A stretch of DNA of 64,000 bases from Robertmurraya kyonggiensis (GCF_005116465.1 NZ_SWBM01000003.1:1-64000); one strand, 5' to 3'; numbered from the stretch's first letter, positions 1-9,270 are shown. Notes: generated by a model not told the origin, from the sequence alone. A program made the numbers and translations.

Positions 1-25
1 AGCCAGGATCAAACTCTCCAATAAA
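1..25 (-). rRNA. 16S ribosomal RNA, 5' end only
   Basis: The reverse complement begins TTTATTGGAGAGTTTGATC, the universal 5' end of bacterial 16S rRNA (the 27F primer site). Only about 25 bases lie in the window; the gene runs off the left edge. Its tandem promoters are at 180-208 and 277-305. In B. subtilis ygxA also sits next to an rrn operon, which supports the assignment. Confidence 0.95.
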
Positions 26-110
26 GAGTAAGAATTAGCTCTAAAATTTTTCGCGTTAGCGAAAATATTTTTCATTAAAATAAAACTAACGTTGACGTAT
101 GATTTGTTTA

Positions 111-124
111 GTTTTCAAAGTGCA
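111..124 (-). promoter_or_regulatory. boxA-like antitermination site of the rrn leader
   Basis: On the minus strand the leader reads TGCACTTTGAAAAC between promoter P2 and the 16S 5' end. This resembles the Bacillus boxA element used for NusB/NusE-dependent antitermination. The call rests on position and similarity only. Confidence 0.5.
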
Positions 125-179
125 AGGATGAATTTTCCTAAAAAGAAAATTATCACCATCGCTCAGAAGCGACTTTCTT

Positions 180-208
180 AATATAACATGTGACGTCGTT
201 AGTGTCAA
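180..208 (-). promoter_or_regulatory. rrn promoter P2 (sigma-A)
   Basis: Minus strand has -35 TTGACA (203-208), a 17-bp spacer and -10 TATATT (180-185). This is a near-consensus sigma-A promoter reading into the 16S gene. Confidence 0.88.
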
Positions 209-276
209 CATCTTTTTAAAAAGAAATCCGTCATCTAGAAAAGTAATTTTCAATACATTTCTTAGCGACGGATATT

Positions 277-305
277 AATATAACAAGTATTTCAGCAAAG
301 GTCAA
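277..305 (-). promoter_or_regulatory. rrn promoter P1 (sigma-A)
   Basis: Minus strand has -35 TTGACC (300-305), a 17-bp spacer and -10 TATATT (277-282), about 97 bp upstream of P2. Tandem promoters are typical of Bacillus rrn operons. Confidence 0.85.
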
Positions 306-322
306 CCCTTTTTGATGTTTTT

Positions 323-1198
323 CTAGGATAATTTTTTCGCAACAAAATAATATCGGTGGAATACACCCTGCCCTTTGGTTTCTACATTCTTTACATTAAT
401 GAATCCACGGTCAATTAAATACTCCAGCAAAATCCCTAGATCCACAGAATACTCAACTAACTCGTCATGTGTGATCATATCATTAAACGTCCAGTATTCA
501 CGTTCTTCAAGAACATCGATTAAATGCGCAATCCCTACCTTTGTTCGTGAATAAATGAGAAATTCACTCGCTAAGAAAAGAAGCTCAAGGCGTTTTTCCA
601 TCGTTTCATCACTATTTACAAGCTCCACATAAAGCTTGTAAATCTCTGGTTCAATTTGTTTTACCTGATTCCAGACAGTAACCTCTGGGTGGAATCCATT
701 TTCAATCACAGACAACCTTGCTAAATGATGCAAGGAATGAATCACATGATTATAGGCATCCAGATAATGCTGATTTTCAAAAAATGCTTTCCCATCCATA
801 TATCTACGAATGAGTTTTGCAAATTCTAAGCCCATCTTAATTTTACGGCCGTAAAAAGGGAACTCTTTCATTTCCTCTTTTAACTCCGCTAAAAATTCAT
901 TTCGATCAAATACCACTTTTCCGTTATAGAGCCAATCAAATATTCTTCTGTTCGAACCAAGCAGAATCCACTCTCTTAGTTTTTTCTCTGTTACGATATG
1001 AAGCGCAGCTTTCTTGCCTTCATATGTGTAATGTTTAACAAACAGTGGTTGTTCTGCTTCACTTACAATGATTAATAGGACAGTATCAAATGTATCTGTT
1101 GTCGGTATTGAATGTTGGTTCTTTTCTATTGTTAATACACCAAGCGTGTTCGGATGACTTGCCCGTTCTTGATATATCGGACGAAGAATGCCTTCCAT
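323..1198 (-). CDS. ygxA: YgxA-like nucleotidyltransferase-like protein
   Basis: A 291-residue soluble protein of the Bacillus YgxA family, described in databases as nucleotidyltransferase-like; its biochemical role is not established. The N-terminus (MEGILRPIYQERASHPNTLG) and its place between an rrn operon and ygzB match the B. subtilis layout. Three ATG codons lie in a row. I chose the third (position 1198) because GGGGGGA sits six bases upstream of it, whereas the earlier ones overlap the ribosome-binding site. The C-terminal part looks helical and may be a winged-helix-like region. Identity rests on synteny and family resemblance. Confidence 0.85.
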   Translation of the reverse strand: MEGILRPIYQERASHPNTLGVLTIEKNQHSIPTTDTFDTVLLIIVSEAEQPLFVKHYTYEGKKAALHIVTEKKLREWILLGSNRRIFDWLYNGKVVFDRNEFLAELKEEMKEFPFYGRKIKMGLEFAKLIRRYMDGKAFFENQHYLDAYNHVIHSLHHLARLSVIENGFHPEVTVWNQVKQIEPEIYKLYVELVNSDETMEKRLELLFLASEFLIYSRTKVGIAHLIDVLEEREYWTFNDMITHDELVEYSVDLGILLEYLIDRGFINVKNVETKGQGVFHRYYFVAKKLS

Positions 1199-1350
1199 CA
1201 TCATTCCCCCCATTTTATTGTTAGCCTATATCTTCGACAATTCTAATTGATTTCCTGCTTAAATTCTAGACATATTTCGACACCCGTGCTTCATTACCAT
1301 TTATTTCATAGCTTCTAGATGGTATAGTATTGTTTTAGGAGGGTTCGATT

Positions 1351-1707
1351 ATGGCTAAATATTCAAGTAAAATTAATAAAATCCGCACATTTGCATTAAG
1401 TTTAGTTTTTATTGGATTCATTGTTATGTATCTCGGAATATTTTTTAGACAATCAGCCATTTTAATGACAATCTTTATGTTATTAGGCTTACTGTCTATT
1501 ATTGCTAGTACAGTCGTTTATTTTTGGATCGGCATGCTCTCAACGAGAACTGTACAGGTTAAATGTCCAAACTGTGAAAAGCCTACTAAGATTCTTGGTC
1601 GAGTAGATATTTGCATGCATTGCAATGAACCATTGACTCTCGACCCAAATCTTGAAGGTGTAGATTTTGACGAAAAATATAACAGTAAAAAGAATGTTGA
1701 ATCCTAA
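1351..1707 (+). CDS. ygzB: YgzB family membrane protein (UPF0295) with zinc-ribbon-like tail
   Basis: A 118-residue protein with two predicted membrane helices (about residues 14-34 and 37-60). A C-terminal cytoplasmic segment carries two CXXC pairs (CPNC and CMHC) that could bind zinc. Length, topology and position between ygxA and perR match YgzB of B. subtilis, whose function is unknown. AGGAGG lies well spaced before the ATG. A rho-independent terminator follows directly. Confidence 0.88.
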   Translation: MAKYSSKINKIRTFALSLVFIGFIVMYLGIFFRQSAILMTIFMLLGLLSIIASTVVYFWIGMLSTRTVQVKCPNCEKPTKILGRVDICMHCNEPLTLDPNLEGVDFDEKYNSKKNVES

Positions 1708-1735
1708 ACATATAGTTTGTTCATGAAATGGAAAA

Positions 1736-1767
1736 CAACTCGGTCAATTGCGCCGAGTTGTTTTTTT
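1736..1767 (+). terminator. Terminator of ygzB
   Basis: CAACTCGG and CCGAGTTG form a stem followed by seven T residues on the plus strand. Confidence 0.88.
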
Positions 1768-1784
1768 ATCTTTTTATCAATCAC

Positions 1785-1817
1785 TAAAAAAATAACTGAT
1801 AGCTTCAACTATCAGTT
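1785..1817 (-). terminator. Terminator of perR
   Basis: Minus strand: AACTGATAG / CTATCAGTT stem, then a T-rich run. The stem starts inside the perR stop codon region. Confidence 0.82.
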
Positions 1818-2259
1818 AATGCGCGTCTTTTGCTGAGCAATCAGGACATGTACCGTAAATTTCCATTCTATGATGGCTTACTTTAAAGCCAGTTACGTGT
1901 GAAGCAAGGTGTTCCACTTCATCCAAACCAGGATAATGGAAATCCACAATTTTACCGCAAGATTCACAAATAACATGATAATGTTGAGTGGTAATAAAAT
2001 CGAACCGACTAGAAGAATCCCCATACGTTAATTCTTTCACTAGTCCAACTTCACGAAATACTCTTAAATTGTTGTAAACTGTTGCCACACTCATATTTGG
2101 AAATTTCCCTTCCAACGCTTTATAAATATCATCAGCAGTTGGATGTGACATCGAGCTTATTAAATATTCAAGTATCGCATGACGTTGTGGAGTTATTCTA
2201 ACTCCAGTTCCTTTTAAGGTATCAAGCGCTTCTTTTAATTCATTATGTGACACCGCCAT
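1816..2259 (-). CDS. perR: Peroxide-responsive repressor PerR (Fur family)
   Basis: PerR senses H2O2 through metal-catalysed histidine oxidation and represses peroxide-defence genes. The 147-residue product is close to B. subtilis PerR throughout: winged helix with [15 protein letters not shown] and [16 protein letters not shown], then a metal-binding domain. The regulatory-site ligands are present (His of SHPTADDI, Asp of RFDF, HYH, and Asp of YPGLDEVEH), as is the structural zinc site (CESC and CPDC). A Per-box match lies 31 bp upstream at 2290-2304, so autoregulation is likely. The neighbour ygzB is conserved in B. subtilis. Confidence 0.96.
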   Translation of the reverse strand: MAVSHNELKEALDTLKGTGVRITPQRHAILEYLISSMSHPTADDIYKALEGKFPNMSVATVYNNLRVFREVGLVKELTYGDSSSRFDFITTQHYHVICESCGKIVDFHYPGLDEVEHLASHVTGFKVSHHRMEIYGTCPDCSAKDAH

Positions 2260-2289
2260 GCCACCTCTTTTCTAGTATAAATTCTTACT

Positions 2290-2304
2290 TTATAATATTT
2301 ATAA
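2290..2304 (-). promoter_or_regulatory. Per box upstream of perR
   Basis: TTATAATATTTATAA differs from the Per-box consensus TTATAATNATTATAA at one defined position. It lies between perR and its upstream neighbour, as expected for the autoregulation known in B. subtilis. Confidence 0.75.
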
Positions 2305-2366
2305 ATAGTGTACTAGGAAACAACGACTTTTGTCAATATATCAACCTTTGATGTATGAATATCTCA

Positions 2367-3317
2367 CTAATACCCCCTTGATAAATCAATTCGATTTATA
2401 AATTTTCCACCTTTTTTATTATATGTATGTAGATTCTGCTCAAATATTTCAAAAGCTCTTGGTAAATAATTCTTGGTTATACTTGATAAGTGTGGCGTTA
2501 CTGTTACATTTTCCAACTTCCAGAACGGATGCCCTTTTGGTAATGGTTCCTGCTCAAATACATCTAAGTAAGTATGAGCAATTTCATTATTCTCCAAAGC
2601 TTTTACAAGTGTTTCGTTCTTAACTAAATCTCCCCTGCCGATATTGATAAAAACCGCCGTATTTTTCATTGCTTGAAAATGTTCATATGTTAAGAAATTC
2701 GACGTTTCATTTGTACTTGGCAAAACAGATACAATAAAGTCAGCCTTTTCTATTATTTTGAGCACTTCCTTCATTGTATACAATTCATCCACATAGTCTA
2801 CCGGCTCTCCGCTGCGGTTCACACCAATTGTGTTCATTCGGAACACTTTCGCTAATCGAGCAATTTCTCCACCGATCGCTCCAACACCTAAAATAAGAAT
2901 CGTCTTTCCACATAACTCAGCCATCGGAATTTTTCTGTCCCAGTTCTCTTCTATTTCTCTCTCTGCAATCAGCTTTGTTTGTTTTACATACTGAAGCATC
3001 GACCCTAGTGTAAACTCCGCCATTGGAATCTTATGAACTCCTCGCGCATTTGTCACAAGTATTCCTTTTTCTGCGCAAGCAGCTAGAGGCATTTTTTCCA
3101 ATCCGGCAGACATCACCATTATCCATTTAAGGTTGCGTGCAGAATGAATGTGATCCTCTGTTAAATCTTCTCCATATGTAATAAAGACTTCCGCTTCTTG
3201 AAAGCTTTCGAAAGCATTCTTCATCCCTTTTAAAAATTGAAATTGGATTTCAGGAAATTTCTCCTGGATATCTTTTTGTAATGCCTGTTCAGGTAAAAGT
3301 GATGAAACAATCTTCAT
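2367..3317 (-). CDS. D-isomer-specific 2-hydroxyacid dehydrogenase
   Basis: NAD(P)-dependent oxidoreductase acting on 2-keto or 2-hydroxy acids; the substrate cannot be told from sequence. In the 316 residues, the Rossmann motif GVGAIGGE (about 144-151) is followed by the family's catalytic set: Arg in FINIGRGDLV, Glu in YLDVFEQEPLP and His in TPHLSS. A purine-rich GGGGGA lies before the ATG. It stands alone between perR and the gene at 3556-4137. Annotators often label this family phosphoglycerate dehydrogenase-like, but the short form without an ACT domain argues against true SerA. Confidence 0.85.
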   Translation of the reverse strand: MKIVSSLLPEQALQKDIQEKFPEIQFQFLKGMKNAFESFQEAEVFITYGEDLTEDHIHSARNLKWIMVMSAGLEKMPLAACAEKGILVTNARGVHKIPMAEFTLGSMLQYVKQTKLIAEREIEENWDRKIPMAELCGKTILILGVGAIGGEIARLAKVFRMNTIGVNRSGEPVDYVDELYTMKEVLKIIEKADFIVSVLPSTNETSNFLTYEHFQAMKNTAVFINIGRGDLVKNETLVKALENNEIAHTYLDVFEQEPLPKGHPFWKLENVTVTPHLSSITKNYLPRAFEIFEQNLHTYNKKGGKFINRIDLSRGY

Positions 3318-3417
3318 GGACGATCCCCCTTTTTTCTTCTATTATAATCGTTTGTAGCAAAACAAAGGTGAAAAAGGTCAGAAAATTTCCACCAAAAATC
3401 ACATCGAATTTTCCACA

Positions 3418-3445
3418 TAAAAAGAGCAGGTCAGTTATGACCTGC
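3418..3445 (-). terminator. Terminator downstream of the 3556-4137 gene
   Basis: Minus strand: GCAGGTCA / TGACCTGC stem followed by TCTTTTTAT. It lies about 110 bp past the stop of the papain-like gene. The rest of 3318-3555 shows no convincing gene. Confidence 0.7.
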
Positions 3446-3555
3446 AAGCAACATTTGTCTGAGGAGGTATGCCCTAATACATACATATTCAAAACTTGTT
3501 TATCGGAGTGGACATACGCACAAAATAAGAAAAATAGGCAATAATAGCAATAACT

Positions 3556-4137
3556 TTATACTCCTACAACATTTGTTACTCTAAAAGTATTTGTCTCTTG
3601 TTCAAACGCAGGATATTCATGAAGCTTTCCTTCATATATAAGTTCTAAAATCGGAATATCCACAAAATCATCTGGTCGTATAAGTTCTGGGCATTTTTTC
3701 ATCAGATGCAAACCACTCTTCTTTAAAACCGTGGCCACAAACTGTGAGCACGTATATGCGTTATCCCTTTTCAGTTTCATGTTCATCGCGATCGCAAAAA
3801 TCCCGATTAAATTGTAACGATAATTCGCTGCGAAGCTTTCAAACTGGTAAATGATTTTTAATAACCGATCATACTGCTCTTCATTAACCGTGAGCTTGTA
3901 CAAGACACATTTCGTTTCCTTTCGATGAAAAAAGACACCTTGATCCATTCGTTCTTTCACAAATCCAGCTGAAAAAGGGTTATTGTACACTTTTCTGCCA
4001 AAGCTATAAATATCATTTAACTCTTCATCTAAAGCGATTGAGACATGATTATAAGGAAATCTTGTATAGAGCTTAATCATTTCCGAAAACCATGTACCTG
4101 TATCTGTTAGGAGAATATAGACTGTTTTTTCGGCCAC
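3556..4137 (-). CDS. Permuted NlpC/P60 papain-like fold protein (YiiX/YebB type)
   Basis: A 193-residue protein without a signal peptide. It resembles the circularly permuted NlpC/P60-like family (YiiX/YaeF), whose members are candidate thiol hydrolases or lipid-modifying enzymes. A His in FPYNHVSIAL (about residue 31) and a Cys in AYTCSQFV (about 129) are arranged as in that family, His before Cys. The GTG start follows AGGTAGGTGA. The gene stands alone, so context gives no substrate. Function is inferred from fold only. Confidence 0.65.
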   Translation of the reverse strand: MAEKTVYILLTDTGTWFSEMIKLYTRFPYNHVSIALDEELNDIYSFGRKVYNNPFSAGFVKERMDQGVFFHRKETKCVLYKLTVNEEQYDRLLKIIYQFESFAANYRYNLIGIFAIAMNMKLKRDNAYTCSQFVATVLKKSGLHLMKKCPELIRPDDFVDIPILELIYEGKLHEYPAFEQETNTFRVTNVVGV

Positions 4138-4586
4138 TTTTTCACCTACCTATATAAATTTTTAAAAGAATAAATAAGTACATAATTAATAGACGTATGA
4201 GAAGCCCTAATTACTTCATTTTTTTGAAAAAATTCCTAAAAAATATATTAAGTTAGCAATAACTTGAAGTCTGAGGCATTCCGCAAGCACGTCGGAAACC
4301 AGCTTGTATGCTTTTCTACATAGTACATCTTTCTTTATGATAACATCGAATCACACTCTATTTTATTTAATTTCCGTAAAAATAAGGTGGCAAATAATAG
4401 GAGCTATTTGATAGATACCTATATAATAGCACTCCCTTACTGTTTATCTTGTCGCAGAAACACCTCTCTTTGGCGCAAAAAAGAATTGTTTAGTTCGAAA
4501 GTATGACATAAAATAACTTGTACTACTCTTTTAATTTAATGATTTGCTAGATATAGAAAGAAATGAATCAACAAGGAGAAAACGGA
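4138..4586. other. Intergenic region, no gene recognised
   Basis: About 450 bp of AT-rich sequence between the divergent papain-like gene and the GGDEF-EAL gene. I saw no convincing small gene, known riboswitch or repeat. It should hold both divergent promoters, but no clear -35/-10 pair was picked out. Confidence 0.5.
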
Positions 4587-6587
4587 ATGTATTTTGAAGG
4601 AAGTTACAACTACTCGATTGTCATCTTATCAATAGCAATCGCAATTTTAGCATCTTATTCAGCTTTAAGTATTTCAGCAAAGGTAGCACATACGCGAGGA
4701 AAACATCGACTTTTCTGGTTATTGGGTGGCTCCCTCACTATGGGTGGTGGCATCTGGTCTATGCATTTTGTCGGCATGCTTGCCTTCCATTTTCCTATGG
4801 ATGTCAAATACGATGGGGTCCTTACCTCCCTTTCTATGTTAGCTAGTTTCCTGTCCTCGTTTATTGCCTTTTATATTACGAAAGAACCGAAAAACAATTG
4901 GTTCAAAATGGTGATCGGCGGCCTTATCATGGGCAGCGGTATTGTGACGATGCATTATATGGGCATGGAAGCCATGATCATGCCGATGGAAATGACTTAC
5001 GACCGGAATCTATGGCTCCTATCCGCAATTATTGCTTTAGTCGCGTCTTATTCAGCTTTATTCTTATTCTTGCGTTTCCGAAGCCAATCATCAACTAGTT
5101 GGTTAAAATGGTTATCCGCCATTACAATGGGATTCGCGATTGGCGGGATGCATTACACAGGGATGAAAGCAACTAAATTCCATTCTCATCACGAGATAGT
5201 AATGGATTCCCACTCCTCTGTGAATCTTTTTTTATTGTACGGAGTTACTATAACGATAGTGTTAATCTTATTTATCTCTTGGGCTGCCGTATTCTTCGAC
5301 CGCACTATATTAGAGAAAATGGCGTATCAGGATAATATCACCGGTTTACCTAACCGTAACGAAATGAATCGTTTTTTCGATACGTATGTCGGGAACAAAA
5401 GTTTTGCTGTTTTATTTATCGATTTGGATCAATTTAAGGTAATTAATGATACGTTGGGCCACAATATTGGAGATATTCTTTTAAAAGAGGTTGGTTGCCG
5501 CTTACGTAGATTTATGAAGAACGGACAACAAGCTTATCGAATTGGTGGAGATGAGTTCTTGTTTATCGTTGAAAACAGCAATCAAGAACAAGCAGAGAAA
5601 TTAGCTACCGATATTTTGGAAAGCATTAAGGAAGTCTATCGAATTGAGGGGAATGAACTTTATATTACCGGAAGCATCGGGATTAGTATTAGTTCCATCA
5701 AGAACCATGACCGAGCCATGCTTCTTAAGACTGCAGATACAGCCATGTATACAGCAAAGAACTCCGGAAAGAATCAATATCAAGTATATAATGAACAAAC
5801 TGGTAACACCGAGCTTCGAAAAATGGAATTGCAAAAGGACATGCAGTGGGCTATAGAGGCTGGACAGTTTTATGTTGTCTATCAACCAAAATGGAATGTT
5901 CAAACAAATAGTTTAGTAGGATTTGAGGCTTTACTCCGTTGGAACCATCCACGATTAGGTGTGGTTTCACCTGGTGAATTTATTCCCATTGCCGAAGAAA
6001 CAGGGCTTATCGTTTCACTAACAAAATGGACATTAAATGAAGCTTGCCGTCAATGTAAGAAATGGAAAAGTCGGGGATGCGTTAACCCGATTTCAGTTAA
6101 TATCTCCATTCGACTTTTTCAAACAGATACATTGATTAATTTCGTAAAAGATGTGTTAGAAAAAACTGTATTAGATCCACATCTGTTAGAATTAGAAATC
6201 ACTGAATCCATGGTCTTTTTAGATATTGATGATATCATCCGCCAACTTCACGCCATTCGTTCTCTTGGAGTGAAAGTCTCGATGGACGATTTCGGTACAG
6301 GTTATTCGTCCATCGGTTTACTTGATCGAATCCCTATAGATTCTCTGAAATTAGACCGACTTTTTACCAACGATCTTGAAACCTCCAGTAAACGTGCTAT
6401 TATCAACGCTATTCTATTGATGGCCTCCGATCTCAACTTGGATGTTATTGCTGAAGGTGTGGAAAGTCAGGAACAAATTGAGTCATTGACTCAATTGGGT
6501 TGCAACATCATGCAAGGCTATTATTATAGTAAGCCAATGAAAGTGGAAGAAATCGACCCGTGGATTAAATCAAGAGTTCTCGAATAG
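4587..6587 (+). CDS. MHYT-GGDEF-EAL cyclic-di-GMP turnover protein
   Basis: Membrane-bound enzyme making or degrading c-di-GMP, with an integral sensor, like B. subtilis YkoW. In 666 residues: an MHYT sensor with seven membrane helices and three MH(Y/F) motifs (MHFVGM, MHYMGM, MHYTGM; about 1-240); a GGDEF domain (about 250-410) with intact GGDEF but no RxxD inhibitory site; and an EAL domain (about 425-660). The EAL domain keeps FEALLRW, the Asn of ISVNIS, ITES, DDFGTGYSS, LKLDR, EGVE and QGYYYSKP. Both active sites look intact, so the net activity cannot be predicted. The second in-frame ATG was chosen because AAGGAGAA precedes it. A c-di-GMP riboswitch occurs at about 54.35 kb. Confidence 0.93.
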   Translation: MYFEGSYNYSIVILSIAIAILASYSALSISAKVAHTRGKHRLFWLLGGSLTMGGGIWSMHFVGMLAFHFPMDVKYDGVLTSLSMLASFLSSFIAFYITKEPKNNWFKMVIGGLIMGSGIVTMHYMGMEAMIMPMEMTYDRNLWLLSAIIALVASYSALFLFLRFRSQSSTSWLKWLSAITMGFAIGGMHYTGMKATKFHSHHEIVMDSHSSVNLFLLYGVTITIVLILFISWAAVFFDRTILEKMAYQDNITGLPNRNEMNRFFDTYVGNKSFAVLFIDLDQFKVINDTLGHNIGDILLKEVGCRLRRFMKNGQQAYRIGGDEFLFIVENSNQEQAEKLATDILESIKEVYRIEGNELYITGSIGISISSIKNHDRAMLLKTADTAMYTAKNSGKNQYQVYNEQTGNTELRKMELQKDMQWAIEAGQFYVVYQPKWNVQTNSLVGFEALLRWNHPRLGVVSPGEFIPIAEETGLIVSLTKWTLNEACRQCKKWKSRGCVNPISVNISIRLFQTDTLINFVKDVLEKTVLDPHLLELEITESMVFLDIDDIIRQLHAIRSLGVKVSMDDFGTGYSSIGLLDRIPIDSLKLDRLFTNDLETSSKRAIINAILLMASDLNLDVIAEGVESQEQIESLTQLGCNIMQGYYYSKPMKVEEIDPWIKSRVLE

Positions 6588-6638
6588 GAATTCATAGGAT
6601 ATACGTAAAGTTCGGTTAATGAATGGAGGCATTCATGA

Positions 6639-6740
6639 CATGCGGACACTATTTGGTTGTTTACTCTTATAGTGTCCTCGTGAGCTCTTCACGGAGACAC
6701 TATTTGCTGGATTCCTATGAACAGTGTCCGCATGAACCTT
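6639..6740. repeat. Alternating inverted word repeat (locus A)
   Basis: Four copies of a word close to AGTGTCCGCATGAA alternate in orientation: reversed near 6640-6651, forward at 6670, reversed at 6690-6703, forward at 6723. The outer copies form one long hairpin and the inner pair another. The block lies between the converging GGDEF-EAL gene and bcp. Confidence 0.75.
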
Positions 6741-6789
6741 TCATAAGTTACAATTCTCTAGAAATCCTTCAAACAAGTCTTAAGTAACT

Positions 6790-6831
6790 AAAAAAACGAA
6801 GCTACCCCTAATCGGATAGCTTCGTTTTTTT
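6790..6831. terminator. Bidirectional terminator between the GGDEF-EAL gene and bcp
   Basis: AAAAAACGAAGCTA and TAGCTTCGTTTTTTT flank a short loop. There is an A-run on the left and a T-run on the right, so it can serve both converging genes. Confidence 0.9.
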
Positions 6832-7300
6832 ACGATAAATTTCCCTTAATAAATTCCAGCGCTTCTTCCACATGTCCGCTGACCTTTACTTTATCCCAAA
6901 CACGTGCCACTTTTCCTTCTTTATCAATGATAAAAGTAGAACGTTCAATCCCCATGTATTCTTTACCGAAGTTTTTCTTTAACTTCCATACTCCGTACTG
7001 TTCTGCAACTTCATGGTCTTCATCAGCGAGTAAAGTAAATGGTAAGCCATACTTCTCGATGAATTTCTCATGGCGAGCAACCGGATCTGGACTCACACCT
7101 AATACAACCGCATCTAATTCCTCGAAGCTTTTATTCTGGTCACGAAAATCGCAAGCCTCTGTTGTACAGCCCGGTGTCATATCCTTCGGGTAAAAATAGA
7201 GCACAACATGCTTCCCGCGAAAATCGGAAAGCTTGACCTGTTTTCCATCACTTGCCGGCAATTCAAAATCTGGTGCCAACTGACCTTTTTCAATTGTCAT
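6830..7300 (-). CDS. bcp: Thiol peroxidase of the BCP/PrxQ type
   Basis: Thioredoxin-dependent peroxiredoxin that reduces H2O2 and organic peroxides in the cytoplasm (YgaF in B. subtilis). The 156-residue protein has the peroxidatic Cys in TPGCTTEACDFRD, with a second Cys five residues later as usual for PrxQ, and the C-terminal FIIDKEGKV segment. The start at 7300 (MTIEKGQLAPDFEL) is preceded by GGAGGAATACAT; a longer frame upstream has no ribosome-binding site. It lies near perR as in B. subtilis, but no Per box was seen before it. Confidence 0.93.
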   Translation of the reverse strand: MTIEKGQLAPDFELPASDGKQVKLSDFRGKHVVLYFYPKDMTPGCTTEACDFRDQNKSFEELDAVVLGVSPDPVARHEKFIEKYGLPFTLLADEDHEVAEQYGVWKLKKNFGKEYMGIERSTFIIDKEGKVARVWDKVKVSGHVEEALEFIKGNLS

Positions 7301-7366
7301 ATGTATTCCTCCGTTTCGATTGACGATATTTTTTAGCGTATCGAAATAAGAAAGGAAAAACAAGCA

Positions 7367-7774
7367 TTAGGACTTCTCCATATCTAAAACCGTTCGCGCT
7401 ACAAAGGCTGCAGGAATCGTGTAGCCAATTAATGCTTCTGACACAGCAATAATTCGTCCAATCCCTATTGGTGCGATGTCTCCATAGCCAACAGAGAACA
7501 ACGTGATGGCACTAAAATAGAGGCCCGTCTCTAAACGGGCCAAAAATATATTCTCAGATGGAATATATCCATCATCTAATACAGCGTAACCATGCAATTC
7601 CAACATAATATACATCAGGCCGAAGCTAATCATTACTGTGGCATAAATGGAAGCTAAAAAGAAAAAATTCTCTAAAGAGACTCGCTTCCCTTTTATTTTA
7701 TACGGTGTAAAAAGAAGCCGTACACTACCTCCGATACAAATGACGATTAAGATTAACGAGGTGTAAAATACCAT
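7367..7774 (-). CDS. Small potassium channel, ion-channel (KcsA-like pore) family
   Basis: A membrane protein of about 135 residues with three predicted membrane segments. A pore loop carries the selectivity filter TLFSVGYGD (around residue 95), followed by a final helix. No RCK or nucleotide-binding domain follows, so it is a minimal channel. The ATG at 7774 follows GAGGGAT; an in-frame ATG four codons upstream (7786) is the alternative. It lies directly upstream of bcp on the same strand and may be cotranscribed. Confidence 0.8.
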   Translation of the reverse strand: MVFYTSLILIVICIGGSVRLLFTPYKIKGKRVSLENFFFLASIYATVMISFGLMYIMLELHGYAVLDDGYIPSENIFLARLETGLYFSAITLFSVGYGDIAPIGIGRIIAVSEALIGYTIPAAFVARTVLDMEKS

Positions 7775-7913
7775 CAGATCCCTCATCTCATGCTAAAGTT
7801 ATCTCTTCTATTTATACGTGCTTATGCTTTTTTATAGAACAGTCTGTCTAATCAACATTCTTCTTAAAAAAGTGCTAAAATGGTCTATGGATATTATTTT
7901 TAGGAGGATCAAT

Positions 7914-9209
7914 ATGCATTTCACAAATTCTGAACGGCTTCATGAAGAAGCGTTACAATACATAGTTGGAGGGGTAAATAGCCCTTCACGTTCTTATAAA
8001 GCAGTTGGCGGTGGTGCTCCCGTTGCGATGGAAAGAGCAAAAGGAGCTTATTTTTGGGATGTCGACGGTAATCAGTACATCGATTATCTCGCAGCCTACG
8101 GTCCCATCATTACAGGACATGCTCATCCACATATTACAGAAGCGATTAAGAAAGCAGCTGAGTCGGGAGTGTTATACGGTACTCCAACCCCTCACGAAGT
8201 AAAATTCGCGAAAATGCTTCAGGATGCAATGCCGAATTTAGAGAAAATTCGTTTTGTGAACTCTGGAACAGAAGCAGTAATGACGACAATCCGTGTAGCT
8301 CGTGCATACACAGGTCGCGATAAGATCATTAAATTTGCTGGCTGCTACCACGGACACTCTGACTTAGTTTTAGTAGCAGCAGGTTCTGGACCTTCTACAT
8401 TAGGAACACCTGACTCTGCTGGAGTTCCTAAAAGTATTGCTCAAGAAGTTATTACGGTTCCATTCAATGATATCGAACCTTTTAAAGAAGCTCTTAGCAA
8501 ATGGGGCGACCAAGTTGCAGCTGTATTAGTGGAACCAATCGTTGGGAACTTCGGAATCGTTGAGCCAAAAGAAGGCTTCCTTCAACAAGTTAACGATCTG
8601 ACTCACGAAGCTGGAGCACTCGTCATTTATGATGAAGTTATTACTGCATTCCGCTTTATGTATGGTGGTGCGCAAGATCTATTAGGAATTCAACCTGACT
8701 TAACAGCGATGGGGAAAATCATCGGTGGCGGACTTCCAATCGGAGCATACGGCGGAAAGAAAGAAATCATGGAAAGTGTCGCTCCACTTGGTCCAGCTTA
8801 CCAAGCAGGAACTATGGCTGGAAACCCAGCATCCATTTTATCTGGAATTGCTTGTTTAGAAGTGTTAAAACAAGACGGTGTATACGAATATTTAGATGAA
8901 CTTGGTGCTTTGCTTGAAGAGGGTATCGCCAATGCAGCGAAGAAGCACAATATTCCGATTACCATCAATCGCTTAAAAGGCGCACTTACTGTTTATTTCT
9001 CAAACGAGAAAATCGAAAATTACGAGCAAGCGGAGAATACAGATGGAGAAATGTTCGCGAAGTTCTTCAAGCTAATGCTTCATCGCGGGATTAATCTTGC
9101 CCCTTCTAAATATGAAGCTTGGTTCCTAACAATTGCCCATACTGCAGATGATGTCGAGGCAACCATCCATGCTGTTGAAAATGCATTTTCTGAACTTGCA
9201 GAAGAATAA
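7914..9209 (+). CDS. gsaB: Glutamate-1-semialdehyde 2,1-aminomutase (GsaB type)
   Basis: PLP enzyme converting glutamate-1-semialdehyde to 5-aminolevulinate for tetrapyrrole synthesis. The 431-residue length is normal for the family. Motifs include [15 protein letters not shown] at the N-terminus, [26 protein letters not shown], and the PLP lysine in [17 protein letters not shown]. The start at 7914 has TAGGAGG at proper spacing; in-frame starts further upstream do not. The position beside bcp matches gsaB of B. subtilis, a second copy besides hemL of the hem operon, so this may be the non-hem-operon paralog here too. Confidence 0.93.
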   Translation: MHFTNSERLHEEALQYIVGGVNSPSRSYKAVGGGAPVAMERAKGAYFWDVDGNQYIDYLAAYGPIITGHAHPHITEAIKKAAESGVLYGTPTPHEVKFAKMLQDAMPNLEKIRFVNSGTEAVMTTIRVARAYTGRDKIIKFAGCYHGHSDLVLVAAGSGPSTLGTPDSAGVPKSIAQEVITVPFNDIEPFKEALSKWGDQVAAVLVEPIVGNFGIVEPKEGFLQQVNDLTHEAGALVIYDEVITAFRFMYGGAQDLLGIQPDLTAMGKIIGGGLPIGAYGGKKEIMESVAPLGPAYQAGTMAGNPASILSGIACLEVLKQDGVYEYLDELGALLEEGIANAAKKHNIPITINRLKGALTVYFSNEKIENYEQAENTDGEMFAKFFKLMLHRGINLAPSKYEAWFLTIAHTADDVEATIHAVENAFSELAEE

Positions 9210-9230
9210 ATATTCAAATTTTATACATTA

Positions 9231-9256
9231 CGGAGCGTGATACCGCTCCGTTTTTT
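9231..9256 (+). terminator. Terminator of gsaB
   Basis: CGGAGCG / CGCTCCG stem with a six-base loop and six T residues. Confidence 0.92.
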
Positions 9257-9270
9257 CAGAAGTCTATACA

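Noticed and set aside
3281-3544. Small plus- and minus-strand frames between the hydroxyacid dehydrogenase and the papain-like gene
   Set aside because: They overlap a known gene's 5' end and the terminator at 3418-3445, and the translations resemble no protein.
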